Shown here: positions 36,669-46,130 of the stretch, piece by piece | Numbering within the stretch: the first letter of the stretch is position 1 | How the letters are laid out: the number at the start of each line of letters is the position of its first letter | Origin: PALSA-1003 sp963741315 | GTDB lineage: Bacteria; Pseudomonadota; Gammaproteobacteria; Burkholderiales; Casimicrobiaceae | NCBI GenBank assembly: GCA_963741315.1 | Contig: CAVUHK010000009.1 | Coordinates: 62,001-126,000 of the forward strand | Direction: 5' to 3' | Length of the DNA stretch: 64,000 bases | The notes under the pieces: model-generated | The model's database searches: none | Seen by the model: the letters and a program-made list of their open reading frames with translations, nothing else | Told to the model about the DNA's origin: nothing | Made by a program: the position numbers and the translations under genes

Positions 36669-38333
36669 TCACGGGTTCTTCACGTAGGCGTTGGCACGAA
36701 GGTAGAACCACCAGTTCAGCACCAGGCAGACCGCATAGAACACGGCGAAGCCGTACATCGCGATCTGCGGCGTACCGGCCTGGATCTGATTGCCGATCAC
36801 GATCGGCGCGACGAAGGCGCCATAGGCGGCAATTGCCGAGGTCCAGCCCAGCACCGGGCCCGCCTGCTGGCGATCGAAGATCACGCCGATGGTGCGGAAG
36901 GTCGAGCCGTTGCCGATGCCACTGGCGAAGAACAGCACGATGAACAAGCCGAGGAATGCCGGGAAATACTGCTCCGGCGTGGCCGATGCGTACGCCTGCA
37001 TCATGACGTAGCCCACCGCGACCGAGGCGAACACCATCACCGCAGAGATGATTTGAGTGACGATCGAGCCGCCCACCTTGTCGGAGATCCAGCCGCCGAT
37101 CGGCCGCACGGCCGCGCCGACGAACGGCCCGATCCAGGCGTAGGCCAGAATCGTCGGCGCGTTCGGGTTATTGAGCGTGTGCTGCATGACGCCATTGGCG
37201 TTGGGCACGTGGCTGATGCCGAAGATCACTTTCATCGACAACGGCAGCGCCATCGAGAAGCCGATGAACGATCCGAAGGTCACGATGTAGAGGGCAGTCA
37301 TCGACCAGGTGTGCTTGTTCCTGAAGATCTCGAACTGCTTGGCGACGCCCTCCTTCATCGGGCCGAACGCCGCGATTCGCATCACCACCAGCGCGGCGAT
37401 GATGTCCAGCGGAATGGCCACCCACATGCTGATCACACCCAGGCCGGTGGGCGGCGGCAGGTACAGGTACATCCCCAGGATCGAAGGTATGAAGGCCAGC
37501 GTGTACAGGTAGGTGATCTTGCCGAATGCGACGATCGGGTTGCCGGTGGCCGGAGAGATCGTCTTCAGGTTGTTCATGCCGAACCAGCACAGCGCCGAGA
37601 GCGGCACCAGCGACAGAACCCAGGCAAAACCTGCGTTCTGGATCCAGGTCGGCGTGCCGGCCTTGATCTTGCCGAAGATCCACCCACTGTCCTTCACCAG
37701 GGTCATCGGGTCGCCGCCGAATGCGCCGAAGATGCCCACCGTCATGACCAGCGGGATCACGACCTGCATCGTCGTGACGCCGAAGTTGCCCAATCCGGCG
37801 TTCAACCCGAGCGCGGTACCCTGCAGGCGTTTCGGGAAGAAGGTGCTGATGTTGGACATCGAGCTCGCGAAGTTGCCGCCACCCACGCCCGACCACAACG
37901 CCATCAGCTGGAAGGCCCACAGCGGCCAGTCCTTGTGCTGCAACACGATGCCGGTGCCGATGGCCGGCGCGAGCAGCATCGCCGTGGTCAGGAAAATGGT
38001 ATTGCGCCCGCCGGCGAGGCGGATAAGGAATGAAGCCGGGATGCGCATCGTGGCGCCGGATATGCCGGCGATCGCGGTCAGCGTGAAAAGCTGCGCCTGG
38101 GTGAACGGAAAACCCAGATTGAGCATCTGGACGGTGATGATTCCCCACATCCCCCAGACCGCGAAGCCGCACAGCAACGCGGGCACCGAGATCCAAAGGT
38201 TGCGGTAGGCGATCTTCTTGCCCGCGATTTCCCAGAAGGTTTCGTCCTCTGGTCGCCAGTCGGCGATGTCGGCACGGCCACCTGTGGAAGGCGCGGCAAC
38301 ACCGGATTTGAGTGTCGTATTCGTGATGTTCAT
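36669..38333 (-). CDS. narK2: Nitrate/nitrite transporter, NarK2-type MFS protein
   Basis: 554 residues with about twelve helices. The N-terminal WRPEDETFWEIAGKKIAYRNLWIS is typical of NarK/NarU. Two nitrate-signature stretches are present: GVGGGNFASSMSNISTFFPKRLQGTALGLNAGLGNFG and FFASGIGNGSTFRTIGVIF. Paired NarK1-NarK2 systems import nitrate with protons and exchange it for nitrite; this copy resembles the exchanger type (assignment by similarity of layout). Its ATG overlaps the narK1 stop by 4 bp. Confidence 0.9.
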   Translation of the reverse strand: MNITNTTLKSGVAAPSTGGRADIADWRPEDETFWEIAGKKIAYRNLWISVPALLCGFAVWGMWGIITVQMLNLGFPFTQAQLFTLTAIAGISGATMRIPASFLIRLAGGRNTIFLTTAMLLAPAIGTGIVLQHKDWPLWAFQLMALWSGVGGGNFASSMSNISTFFPKRLQGTALGLNAGLGNFGVTTMQVVIPLVMTVGIFGAFGGDPMTLVKDSGWIFGKIKAGTPTWIQNAGFAWVLSLVPLSALCWFGMNNLKTISPATGNPIVAFGKITYLYTLAFIPSILGMYLYLPPPTGLGVISMWVAIPLDIIAALVVMRIAAFGPMKEGVAKQFEIFRNKHTWSMTALYIVTFGSFIGFSMALPLSMKVIFGISHVPNANGVMQHTLNNPNAPTILAYAWIGPFVGAAVRPIGGWISDKVGGSIVTQIISAVMVFASVAVGYVMMQAYASATPEQYFPAFLGLFIVLFFASGIGNGSTFRTIGVIFDRQQAGPVLGWTSAIAAYGAFVAPIVIGNQIQAGTPQIAMYGFAVFYAVCLVLNWWFYLRANAYVKNP

Positions 38334-39616
38334 GATGTTTCCTCTTTACCGGCAACCCCCTGTCCCTGCAGGCGGAACGGCTTGGCGCTATGCCCCATGA
38401 GTTCGGCGCCGCGAACTTCGGTCCAGTACATCCAGATCAGCGATACCCAGACCACGCCGTACATCAGCATGAACGCGGACGAGCGCACGCCCGTGAGATC
38501 CATCAACGCTCCGAACATGATGGGCAGCACGAACCCGCCCATGCCGCCAGCGAGGCCCACAACCCCGGAAATCACGCCGATGTTGGTCGGATACTCGTCG
38601 GAGATGTACTTGAATACCGACGCCTTGCCGAACGCCCAGGCGATACCGAGGACGAACATCAGCAACGTGAACAGCCAGATGTTGAGCCCGATGTGAAAAG
38701 TCTTCGGTCCGCTTGTGGTGAGGATGGTCATGTCGGTCTGCGGATAGGAAAGCAGAAACAGGCAGACCCAGCTGACCCACAGCACCCACCAGGTCACGCT
38801 GTGTGCGCCGTACTTGTCCGAAAACCAGCCGCCTACCGCACGCAATACGCCGCCGGGAAGCGAAAAGCATGCAGCCAGCAACGCGGCGGTGCGGATGTCC
38901 AGCTCGAATTCGCCAACGTAGTACTGCACCATCCATAGGCTCATCGCGACGTAGCCCCCGAACACGATCGAGTAGTACTGGCACAGCTTCCAGACGTTCG
39001 GGTCCTTGAGCGCTTCGAGCTGCTCTCGCCAGGTAATTTTCGAGTCCACCAAATGGACGGGATCCGAGTAGCTCGCGAACCAGAAGAGAAACGCCGTCCC
39101 GAGCATGATCGCCGCGTAAACCTGCGGCACGATCGCCCAGCCGAAGGCCACCACCAGCGCCGGCGCGACGAACTTGTTGACGGCCGCGCCGGAGTTGCCG
39201 GCACCGAAGATGCCCATCGCAAAGCCTTGCTGATTCCTTGGAAACCAGCGCGCGACATAGGGCGTGCCCACCGAGAACGAGCCGCCGGCAAGGCCGACGA
39301 AGAGCCCGAGCACAAGGTACTGCCAGAATTGCGTCGCGTGCGCGATGAGGAAGATCGGGACCACGCACAGGAGCATCAGGACGAAGAACACGATTCGGCC
39401 ACCGAATTTGTCGGTCCACATGCCGAGCGGAACCCGAATGAGCGACCCGGTGAGCACCGGCGTGGCCGTCAGCAGGCCAAACTCGGTCGCGTTGAGATTG
39501 AGGGTCTTGCGGATCGGTATGCCGATGACGCCGAACATCATCCACACCATGAAGCACACGGTGAACGCCAATGTGCTGACAATCAGCACGGATAGCGCCT
39601 GGCCTCGGTTGCTCAT
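38330..39616 (-). CDS. narK1: Nitrate transporter, NarK1-type MFS protein
   Basis: 428 residues from MSNRGQALSV at 39616 with a GGGGAGGGG purine tract upstream. Twelve helices; signatures GLAGGSFSVGTPYVARWFPRNQQGFAMGIFGAGNSGAAVN and GLAGGMGGFVLPIMFG. First gene of the nar operon, with an FNR-like site centred about 67 bp upstream of its ATG. NarK1 types generally act as nitrate/proton symporters that start nitrate respiration. Confidence 0.92.
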   Translation of the reverse strand: MSNRGQALSVLIVSTLAFTVCFMVWMMFGVIGIPIRKTLNLNATEFGLLTATPVLTGSLIRVPLGMWTDKFGGRIVFFVLMLLCVVPIFLIAHATQFWQYLVLGLFVGLAGGSFSVGTPYVARWFPRNQQGFAMGIFGAGNSGAAVNKFVAPALVVAFGWAIVPQVYAAIMLGTAFLFWFASYSDPVHLVDSKITWREQLEALKDPNVWKLCQYYSIVFGGYVAMSLWMVQYYVGEFELDIRTAALLAACFSLPGGVLRAVGGWFSDKYGAHSVTWWVLWVSWVCLFLLSYPQTDMTILTTSGPKTFHIGLNIWLFTLLMFVLGIAWAFGKASVFKYISDEYPTNIGVISGVVGLAGGMGGFVLPIMFGALMDLTGVRSSAFMLMYGVVWVSLIWMYWTEVRGAELMGHSAKPFRLQGQGVAGKEETS

Positions 39617-39676
39617 TTTCTGCGCCCCTCCCCTTGTCAGTTGCGTTAGCTTAAGTGGCAGGAACCCCCTCTCCAC

Positions 39677-39690
39677 TTGATCCAAGTCAA
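39677..39690. promoter_or_regulatory. FNR/Dnr-type box upstream of narK1
   Basis: TTGATCCAAGTCAA matches the TTGAT-N4-ATCAA consensus at 9 of 10 fixed positions. It is centred between narK1 and nsrR, placed to activate narK1 on the minus strand; a weak -10 (TAAGCT) lies at about the class II distance. This predicts anaerobic induction. Confidence 0.72.
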
Positions 39691-39701
39691 TAGCTGCGCA
39701 A

Positions 39702-39724
39702 AAGATTCATTCACAATGAACCTA
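39702..39724. promoter_or_regulatory. NsrR-like operator in the narK1-nsrR intergenic region
   Basis: The 23-bp imperfect palindrome has half-sites AAGATTCATT and AATGAACCT. By eye it matches about 16 of 22 fixed positions of the enterobacterial NsrR consensus. It overlaps a possible -10 TATAGA (39723-39728) of the plus-strand nsrR gene, consistent with autoregulation and NO-responsive control of the nar side. Confidence 0.6.
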
Positions 39725-39787
39725 TAGAACGGCAACGGCGATTCTCGCGAAAGCGACGCACTCCGCTGCGCGCGACACCTAACGATC

Positions 39788-40249
39788 ATGCGGCTGAAGA
39801 CCTTCACCGATTACAGCCTGCGGCTGCTCATGTTCCTCGCGGCAAGGCCGCAGCGACGCGCGACGATCGCCGAGATCGCGGATGCGTTCGACATTTCCGA
39901 AGCCCACTTGATGAAGGTGTCCCATGCCCTGGGCAAAGCGGGCGTCCTGGCAAACGTACGAGGCAAAGGGGGTGGCCTCGAACTGGCGATGGCTCCGACG
40001 GCGATCAATGTGGGATACATTGTTCGCCTCACCGAAGGGGCCCCGCGCCCGGCAGCGTGCTTCGAAAGCACCGGCGCCTGTCGGATCGCGCGCGCTTGCC
40101 ACCTGCGTTCGGTGCTCGACGACGCCGTGCAGGCGTTCTATGCCGTGCTCGACCGCTATACGCTTGAGGACATCGCGCGCAACCGGAACGTGCTGTCCAG
40201 GATGCTCGCGCTGCCGAGGCCCGAGCGCGTCACGTTCCGGCGCGGCTAG
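39788..40249 (+). CDS. nsrR: Rrf2 family NO-sensing repressor NsrR
   Basis: 153 residues. The N-terminal winged helix MRLKTFTDYSLRLLMFLAARPQRRATIAEIADAFDISEAHLMKV is followed by ANVRGKGGGLELA. The iron-sulphur ligands are three Cys in ACFESTGACRIARACHL (C-x6-C-x5-C), the NsrR arrangement. It represses NO-detoxification genes until NO damages its cluster. Divergent from narK1 with a candidate operator between. The neighbouring nitrate reductase and NnrS fit this role. Confidence 0.93.
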   Translation: MRLKTFTDYSLRLLMFLAARPQRRATIAEIADAFDISEAHLMKVSHALGKAGVLANVRGKGGGLELAMAPTAINVGYIVRLTEGAPRPAACFESTGACRIARACHLRSVLDDAVQAFYAVLDRYTLEDIARNRNVLSRMLALPRPERVTFRRG

Positions 40250-40322
40250 ATCGGCGAGGCTCCGCGCTGCGCATGCGTTCCTTGCAACACGGCAAACGCG
40301 GTATTGGTCGAGCCTGAACGCT

Positions 40323-42200
40323 TCAGCAGGGGCCAGCGCCAGCAGGCAGCGTCAAGGAACCTGCGCTCTTCAGACCCTGCTCAATTCGCTTTTCAGTGAT
40401 TGTCCCTGGCGTTCCCTTGCTCTTCGCAATCCGCTGGTACTTGACCGCAGGCTTGAGCACCATCCCGTTCGACAGCTCGTCGACCATGCTGCGCTGGATT
40501 TCCTGCCAAGGGGTCTGGCTCTCGGGAATCTTGAAGCCGCCCTGCTTCTCCAATGCCTTCTTGCGGCCGTCGTACTCCGACTTGCTGATGAGGATATTGG
40601 CGGAGCGCTTGTTCAGGTCGATACGAATCCGGTCTCCGGTTTTCAGGATCGCCAGTCCGCCTCCAGTGGCCGCTTCCGGTGATGCATTGAGGATCGAAGG
40701 CGAACCCGACGTGCCCGACTGCCGTCCGTCGCCGATGCAGGGCAACTCGGTCACGCCGTGCTTGATCAGCTCTGCCGGCGGCTGCATGTTCACTACCTCG
40801 GCGGCGCCGGGGTAGCCGACCGGGCCAACGCCGCGCACGAACAGCATGCACGTGTCGTCGATCTTGAGCTTCGGATCGTCGATGCGATGGTGATAATCCT
40901 CTGGCCCCTCGAACACGATCGCCCTGCCCTCGAAAGCGTTGGGGTCCTTCGGGTCGGAGAGGTAACGCTTGCGGAAGGCGGCCGAGATCACGCTGGTCTT
41001 CATGATCGCGCTGTCGAACAGGTTGCCCGAGAGGTTCAGGAATCCTGCCTTCTCCTTCATCGGCTTCTTGTATGGCCAGATCACCTTTTCGTCCTCGATG
41101 GGCGAGCCTTTGCAGTTCTCGTAGAGCGACTTGCCGTTGACCGTCAGCGCGTTCTTGCGGATCTTTCCCGCCTTGATCAGTTCGCCGACCACCGCGGGCA
41201 CTCCACCGGCGCGATGGTATTCCTCACCCAGGTACTCTCCTGCGGGCTGGAGATTCACCAGCAGCGGGATGTCGTAGCCGATCTTCTCCCAGTCGTTGTT
41301 GTCGAGTTTCACCCCGATATGGCGGGCGATCGCGTTGAAATGAATCGGCGCGTTGGTCGAGCCGCCGATCGCCGAGTTGACGACGATCACGTTCTCGAAG
41401 GCTTCGCGGGTCATGATCTTCGAGGGGCGCAGGTCTTCCCACACCATCTCGACGATGCGCTTGCCGGATTCGTAGGCGATCCCCGCGCGATCCTTATGGG
41501 GCGCCGGGATCGCCGCGCAGCCGGGCAGCGACATGCCCAGCGCCTCGGCAAGCGAATTCATGGTCGACGCCGTGCCCATGGTGTTGCAGTGACCCGCCGA
41601 CGGTGCGGAGGAGGCGACGAGGTCGATGAATTCCTCGCCGTTGATCTCGCCGGCCGCAAGAAGCTCGCGCGCCTTCCAAACGATGGTGCCCGAACCCGTG
41701 CGCTCGCCGCGGAACCAGCCGTTGAGCATCGGCCCGCCGGACAGCACGATCGCCGGGATATCGACGGTCGCCGCCGCCATGAGTTGCGCAGGCGTGGTCT
41801 TGTCGCAACCGGTGGTAAGCACCACGCCGTCGATGAAGTAGCCGTATAGCGTCTCCACCAGCCCGAGGTAACAAAGATTGCGGTCCAGTGCCGCGGTCGG
41901 GCGCTTGCCGGTTTCCTGAATCGGGTGCACCGGAAATTCGAAGGCAATGCCGCCGGCTTCGCGAATTCCTTCGCGAACGCGATGGGCGAGTTCCAGGTGG
42001 TGGCGGTTGCACGGAGAGAGGTCCGACCCCGACTGGGCGATGCCGATGATGGGCTTGCCGGCCTGCAGCTCCTCGCGCTTCAAGCCGAAATTCATGTAGC
42101 GCTCGAGGTACAGCGCCGTCATGTTGGGATTGTCCGGATTGGCGAACCACTGGCGAGAGCGGAGTTTTGAAGGGTCTTGCTTGACGGACTTCTTTGCCAT
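40323..42200 (-). CDS. IlvD/Edd family dehydratase (sugar-acid dehydratase-like)
   Basis: 625 residues from MAKKSVKQDP at 42200, with AAGGA 8 bases upstream. SGSDLSPCNRHHLELAHRVREGI, TTGCDKTTPAQLMAA, SAPSAGHCNTMGTASTMNSLAEALGM and GDGRQSGTSGSPSILNASPEAA give the Fe-S Cys residues and active-site Ser of the family. The longer length and WFANPDNPNMTALYLERYM favour pentonate or other aldonate dehydratases over valine biosynthesis. It converges on nsrR. The substrate cannot be fixed from sequence alone. Confidence 0.85.
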   Translation of the reverse strand: MAKKSVKQDPSKLRSRQWFANPDNPNMTALYLERYMNFGLKREELQAGKPIIGIAQSGSDLSPCNRHHLELAHRVREGIREAGGIAFEFPVHPIQETGKRPTAALDRNLCYLGLVETLYGYFIDGVVLTTGCDKTTPAQLMAAATVDIPAIVLSGGPMLNGWFRGERTGSGTIVWKARELLAAGEINGEEFIDLVASSAPSAGHCNTMGTASTMNSLAEALGMSLPGCAAIPAPHKDRAGIAYESGKRIVEMVWEDLRPSKIMTREAFENVIVVNSAIGGSTNAPIHFNAIARHIGVKLDNNDWEKIGYDIPLLVNLQPAGEYLGEEYHRAGGVPAVVGELIKAGKIRKNALTVNGKSLYENCKGSPIEDEKVIWPYKKPMKEKAGFLNLSGNLFDSAIMKTSVISAAFRKRYLSDPKDPNAFEGRAIVFEGPEDYHHRIDDPKLKIDDTCMLFVRGVGPVGYPGAAEVVNMQPPAELIKHGVTELPCIGDGRQSGTSGSPSILNASPEAATGGGLAILKTGDRIRIDLNKRSANILISKSEYDGRKKALEKQGGFKIPESQTPWQEIQRSMVDELSNGMVLKPAVKYQRIAKSKGTPGTITEKRIEQGLKSAGSLTLPAGAGPC

Positions 42201-42295
42201 GTTCGCTATCCTTTTCCGAAAGGCCGTGGGCCGGATGGCCTCGAGCCAGAATGATTGATCCAACGGAACGCTTCACCAAACGATACCACCTCGCC

Positions 42296-43123
42296 TCAAT
42301 CTTCTGGCTCGTCCAGACGACCTGGACGGGTCAACGCCGCCTTGATCGCGTCGATGAAGGGCCCGAGTTTCGGCGGCTGGGCTTCCACATCGACCCTGAC
42401 CGCGAGCTTGCGCAGCGTGGCGCTGCACACCGGGCCAATCGACGCGACCAGCGTTCGCGCGAGGCTTTGTCGCAGCGAAGCCTCCTTGCCCCCTTGACGT
42501 GCGACGGCGAAAAGATTGACAGCCTGCGACGCGCTGGTAAACGCCACGAGGTCGATCTCATCGTGATCGAGTGCACCAATCAACTTATGCAGAGGGGTGA
42601 CGTCGTCTGGCAAGGCCCAGCGGTAAGTCGTGATCTCGACGACCTGTGCGCCTTTGGCTGCGAGAGCTGCCTGCAGTTCACGGTTCGTTTCGCCATAGCG
42701 TTGCACCACCACACGCTTACCTGGTAACGGGAGACTTGCCAGTTCGGCAAGTACCTCGCGGGTGGTGAATGGGTCATTGGCGGCGAGATCGATGCGCACC
42801 TTGCGCGATCGCAACGCCGCGGTGGGTTTGGGGCCGCGCACGACGACCTGCGCGCCATGGAGCAGCTTCAAGAAGGCACTAGTAAGGCCAAGACCGTCGG
42901 TCGCCTCAAACAGTGCTCGCGTACCAACGCCTGTCTGAAATATGAATATGTCGGGTGGAGCGAGACTCCAGTCGTCGATCAATTCACGGATATGTGCAGG
43001 ATCAACGTCGGAAATTTCGGCCAGTGCCGGCGCCACGAATGGTGTGCCGCCATACTTTCGAACCAGGTCGGCAATCTGATCCCGAGCCCGGCTTTCAAGA
43101 ATGGCGACCGTTTTGTCTTTCAT
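42296..43123 (-). CDS. Uroporphyrinogen-III synthase (HemD)-type protein
   Basis: 275 residues. TVAILESRARDQIADLVRKYGGTPFVAPAL, IFIFQTGVGTRALFEA, VVVRGPKPTAALR, RVVVQRYGETNRELQAAL and LVAFTSASQAVNLF follow the HemD fold, whose two lobes close on hydroxymethylbilane. HemD-type genes next to nitrate and nitrite genes often supply sirohaem or related tetrapyrroles. Whether this is the housekeeping enzyme is unknown; the usual hemC partner is absent. Confidence 0.82.
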   Translation of the reverse strand: MKDKTVAILESRARDQIADLVRKYGGTPFVAPALAEISDVDPAHIRELIDDWSLAPPDIFIFQTGVGTRALFEATDGLGLTSAFLKLLHGAQVVVRGPKPTAALRSRKVRIDLAANDPFTTREVLAELASLPLPGKRVVVQRYGETNRELQAALAAKGAQVVEITTYRWALPDDVTPLHKLIGALDHDEIDLVAFTSASQAVNLFAVARQGGKEASLRQSLARTLVASIGPVCSATLRKLAVRVDVEAQPPKLGPFIDAIKAALTRPGRLDEPED

Positions 43124-43159
43124 CGATCCACACCGTTATCGTAACGTTGCGGTCCGGCA

Positions 43160-44542
43160 TCAACCCAGGACTGTCCGCATTGCGGCCAAGGTCCGCAGCA
43201 CGTCGTCCGAGGTGGTTCGCCAATTGCACACTGATATGCGCATAGCCCGTTTACCACGCCAGGTGGTGCCTCCAAACCAGGCTTCGCCGGATGCTTGAAT
43301 CGCAGCGATGACCTGATCGGTACGACCATCGTGGTCGCCGCCTTCGTCGAGGAATCGCACAAGCCCTTGATTGATGGTCGGTCTGGCCAAGACCTCAACA
43401 TTCGGCATAGTTGCCAAGCCAGCCACCAATTGAGTTGCCAGATCGCAGCATCGCGCAACCATCTCGCCGATGCCAGCGCGGCCAAGTTCGCGAATCGCGG
43501 CGTAAACGGCGAACCCCCGGCCCCGCCGCGACCACTCGGGATTCCAGTCTTTCTGGTCGCGAACACCTTGCACCGGCCTCGCATAACTGGTGACTTGAGA
43601 GAACACCGCCTGGTGTGCGTCCGGATCAGCGACGAACACAAACGCATTGTCAAACGGCAGGTTCAGCCACTTGTGACCGTCCGTGGCCCATGAGTCAGCG
43701 TGAGCGACACCGTCGAGGTAGCGGCAATGTCGCTCGCTCGTTGCGGCCCACAGCCCAAAGGCGCCGTCCACGTGCACCCACGCGCCTGCAGCGTGGGCCA
43801 GGCTGCATGCGGGCGCAAAGGCGTCAAAGGCGCCGGTGTTGAGGTCACCCGCCTGCAGACAAACAATCGTAGGACGGCCCGCGGAAGCGGGCAAGGCAGC
43901 CGCCAGGGCGTCGAGTCGCATCCCGCCCTTGTCGTCGCATGGCAGGATTTCCACTGCGTTGGTGCCAAGGCCGAGCAGCCGCACCGCGCGCTCGATGGAC
44001 TCGTGCCGGTTCTCGCTCATTAGTAAACGCAGCGGCGGCGCACCGGCCATGCCTTCGCTTTCCACATCGATGCCACGCACGCGCAGGAGCCTGTGTCGCG
44101 CCGCCGCAAGAGCGGTGGTATGGGCCATCTGCGTACCCGTCACAAAGGCAAAGGATGCGGATCGGGGCAGGCCAAGCAACTCCAGCAGCCAAGCGCCACA
44201 TATTTCTTCGACTACTGCCTCCGCCGGCGCTGCGCCGGCCGACGCGGCATTCTGGTCCCACGCGGAAGTCAGCCAATCCGCTGCCAGGGCAGCGGGCAGT
44301 ACGCCGCCGATGACCCAGCCAAAGAAACGCCCGCCCGTGGAACCGAGCAGACCACCCTCTACGTCGCGCACCAACCGGTCAATGACTTCAACCGCATCCG
44401 TGCCGTTCTCCGGCAATGCACCGCCCAGCCGCCGGCGAAGTTCAGCGGCATCAACCGTAGCGCCCACAGGGCGGTCTGCGAGACCGTCAAGATAGCGCAC
44501 GGCATGTGCGTGGGCATACTGCAAGACATCGTGATGAATCAT
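43160..44542 (-). CDS. PLP-dependent group II decarboxylase / aminotransferase-fold protein
   Basis: 460 residues. The cofactor Lys lies in ATDGHKWLNLPFDNAF, the Asp that pairs with PLP in AGAWVHVDGAFGLWA, and the substrate domain in SSTGGRFFGWVIGG-like (GSTGGRFFGW) and SFAFVTGTQMAHTTALAAAR. Relatives are aromatic-amino-acid or glutamate decarboxylases, and many uncharacterised members. It lies 36 bp upstream of the HemD gene and downstream of a TctC gene plus remnant. No clear pathway link. Confidence 0.85.
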   Translation of the reverse strand: MIHHDVLQYAHAHAVRYLDGLADRPVGATVDAAELRRRLGGALPENGTDAVEVIDRLVRDVEGGLLGSTGGRFFGWVIGGVLPAALAADWLTSAWDQNAASAGAAPAEAVVEEICGAWLLELLGLPRSASFAFVTGTQMAHTTALAAARHRLLRVRGIDVESEGMAGAPPLRLLMSENRHESIERAVRLLGLGTNAVEILPCDDKGGMRLDALAAALPASAGRPTIVCLQAGDLNTGAFDAFAPACSLAHAAGAWVHVDGAFGLWAATSERHCRYLDGVAHADSWATDGHKWLNLPFDNAFVFVADPDAHQAVFSQVTSYARPVQGVRDQKDWNPEWSRRGRGFAVYAAIRELGRAGIGEMVARCCDLATQLVAGLATMPNVEVLARPTINQGLVRFLDEGGDHDGRTDQVIAAIQASGEAWFGGTTWRGKRAMRISVCNWRTTSDDVLRTLAAMRTVLG

Positions 44543-44712
44543 CGGTAGTTGTCTCCATCAAGCTTCTTCAGCGCGTCGCTGCTGCGAGAAGTCATTTGCC
44601 GGTGGAGTATAGCGATCATCAATGGCCAATGATTCGACGCCGATGGAACGATGTCAATCAGCATCGACGGCGATTCATTAAGCCTCTTGCGACTGGGTCG
44701 GTCGCGCCGTGT

Positions 44713-44927
44713 TCACTCCGGCAGGACGCCGATCTCATTCGTGATTTGCGCCCACCGCTGATGTTCCGCTGCGAGAAACTCCGCCAGCTGGGCAGGCGTG
44801 CCTGCGCCCTCGCTGAGCGGACCGATGTTGTGGATCTTTATCGCCACCTCCTCATCCGGCAGCGCGTTGGCGAGCTCGCGGTTGACGCGTTGGATGATGG
44901 GATCCGGGATGCCGCCTCGCGCCACGA
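44713..44927 (-). pseudogene. C-terminal remnant of a second TctC gene
   Basis: About 70 residues, GIPDPIIQRVNRELANALPDEEVAIKIHNIGPLSEGAGTPAQ... to EIGVLPE, match the last part of a TctC protein. The frame lies directly behind the complete TctC gene that stops at 44928, and in a different frame. It has no start or Shine-Dalgarno sequence. The simplest reading is a decayed tandem duplicate that lost its 5' part by deletion. Confidence 0.7.
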
Positions 44928-45899
44928 TCAGTCGTTGGGCTTGATATTTGCGGCTTTGCCTACCGCGCTCCATCGCGCGAGGTCTGTGGCTAACACTTTT
45001 GCAAACTCTTCGCCGCTGCTTCCGACGGGGCTTACCTGCATGGAGGCCAGTCGATTGGCAATCTCTGGCAACGCAGCTACACGCATAACTTCCGCTTCGA
45101 GCTTCTTCACGACGGAATGCGGCGTTCCGGTCGGCGCAAATAATCCCACCCAGAACTGGAATTCCAACGCCGGAAAGCCAACTTCTGCCATTGTCGGCAC
45201 ATTGGGCAATGAAGGGAGGCGAGAGGGCGAAGTTACTGCCAGCGGCCGCAGTCTTCCACCCGCTATCGCCTCGTGAACGGGCCCGGTGTCGGCCAAGGCC
45301 AGAAGAAGGTCGCCGGCCATGAGCGCAGCAATGACCTCGCTCGTGCTTTTGTATTGAATGAATTCGGCTTTCGTGTCAGTTTTGATCTTGAACAGTTCGG
45401 TCGCGAACTGGAACGCCGGGCCGGAGCCGCCGTAGTTCGCCTTGTCCGGATTAGCTTTCATGAAGGCCATGAGGTCCTGGACGGTGCGGTAAGGCTGCGC
45501 CGCGTTGACGACAAGGATCAGCGGGAATGAGGCGAGCATGCTGATCGGTGCCAAGTCGCGTTGCGCCGAATACGGTAACTTGGTGTACAGAATCTCCGTG
45601 AAGACCATGTTGCCTATCGGCGCCATCAACAACGTGTAGCCGTCGGGCGGCGCTTTGGTCACGAATGTGGTGCCGATGATGCCGCCCGCGCCGGGCTTGT
45701 TCTCCACGATAACCGGCTGACCAAGGCTCTCCGACATCTTCTCGGCAACCAGACGTGTCAGGGTGTCGATGCCACCACCGGCCGCTTGGCTCACGATGAT
45801 CCGCACGGGCTTGCTTGGATAAGTTTGCGCATGTGCGCCAACCGCAACGCACACAATCATGATCAGCATTGCCAACCGACAACTCGCCAGTCGTACCAA
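44928..45899 (-). CDS. TctC/Bug-type periplasmic solute-binding protein
   Basis: 323 residues, complete. The start is probably TTG at 45899 with GGAGG 4 bases upstream. Signal RLAMLIMIVCVAVGAHA, mature QTYPSKPVRIIVSQAAGGGIDTLTR, VIVENKPGAGGIIGTTFVTKAPPDGYTLL, and C-terminus KAANIKPND. Captures a carboxylate in the periplasm. Divergent from the SDR-led island, sharing a 231-bp intergenic region with the GAACATGTTC palindrome, so it may belong to the same regulon. Confidence 0.9.
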   Translation of the reverse strand: MVRLASCRLAMLIMIVCVAVGAHAQTYPSKPVRIIVSQAAGGGIDTLTRLVAEKMSESLGQPVIVENKPGAGGIIGTTFVTKAPPDGYTLLMAPIGNMVFTEILYTKLPYSAQRDLAPISMLASFPLILVVNAAQPYRTVQDLMAFMKANPDKANYGGSGPAFQFATELFKIKTDTKAEFIQYKSTSEVIAALMAGDLLLALADTGPVHEAIAGGRLRPLAVTSPSRLPSLPNVPTMAEVGFPALEFQFWVGLFAPTGTPHSVVKKLEAEVMRVAALPEIANRLASMQVSPVGSSGEEFAKVLATDLARWSAVGKAANIKPND

Positions 45900-46047
45900 A
45901 GTGCCTCCGTCAGCTTTGCATTTTGCAGGACTCAGTCGTCCGTAGGCGCTACATCACTGGATCACACAGCGCCATGCCTGCACAAAATTTTGCTACACCG
46001 CAGCAATTGACCTACCTGCTTGACAAGCAGTCAATGATGTCAGAAAG

Positions 46048-46067
46048 TGAACATGTTCGGATATATT
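46048..46067. promoter_or_regulatory. GAACATGTTC operator and -10 upstream of the SDR operon
   Basis: Perfect 10-bp palindrome GAACATGTTC at 46049-46058. The 14-base string TGAACATGTTCGGA here recurs exactly at 51472-51485. A -10-like TATATT follows at 46062-46067 on the plus strand, so a bound protein would sit inside the promoter. The TetR-family product of 50511-51197 is the likely binder (inference). Confidence 0.65.
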
Positions 46068-46130
46068 CTCACAGAAAAGGTGCTGAGATCCAACCCCGTC
46101 GTCCGCCATGAAATATAGCGAGGACCCCTC

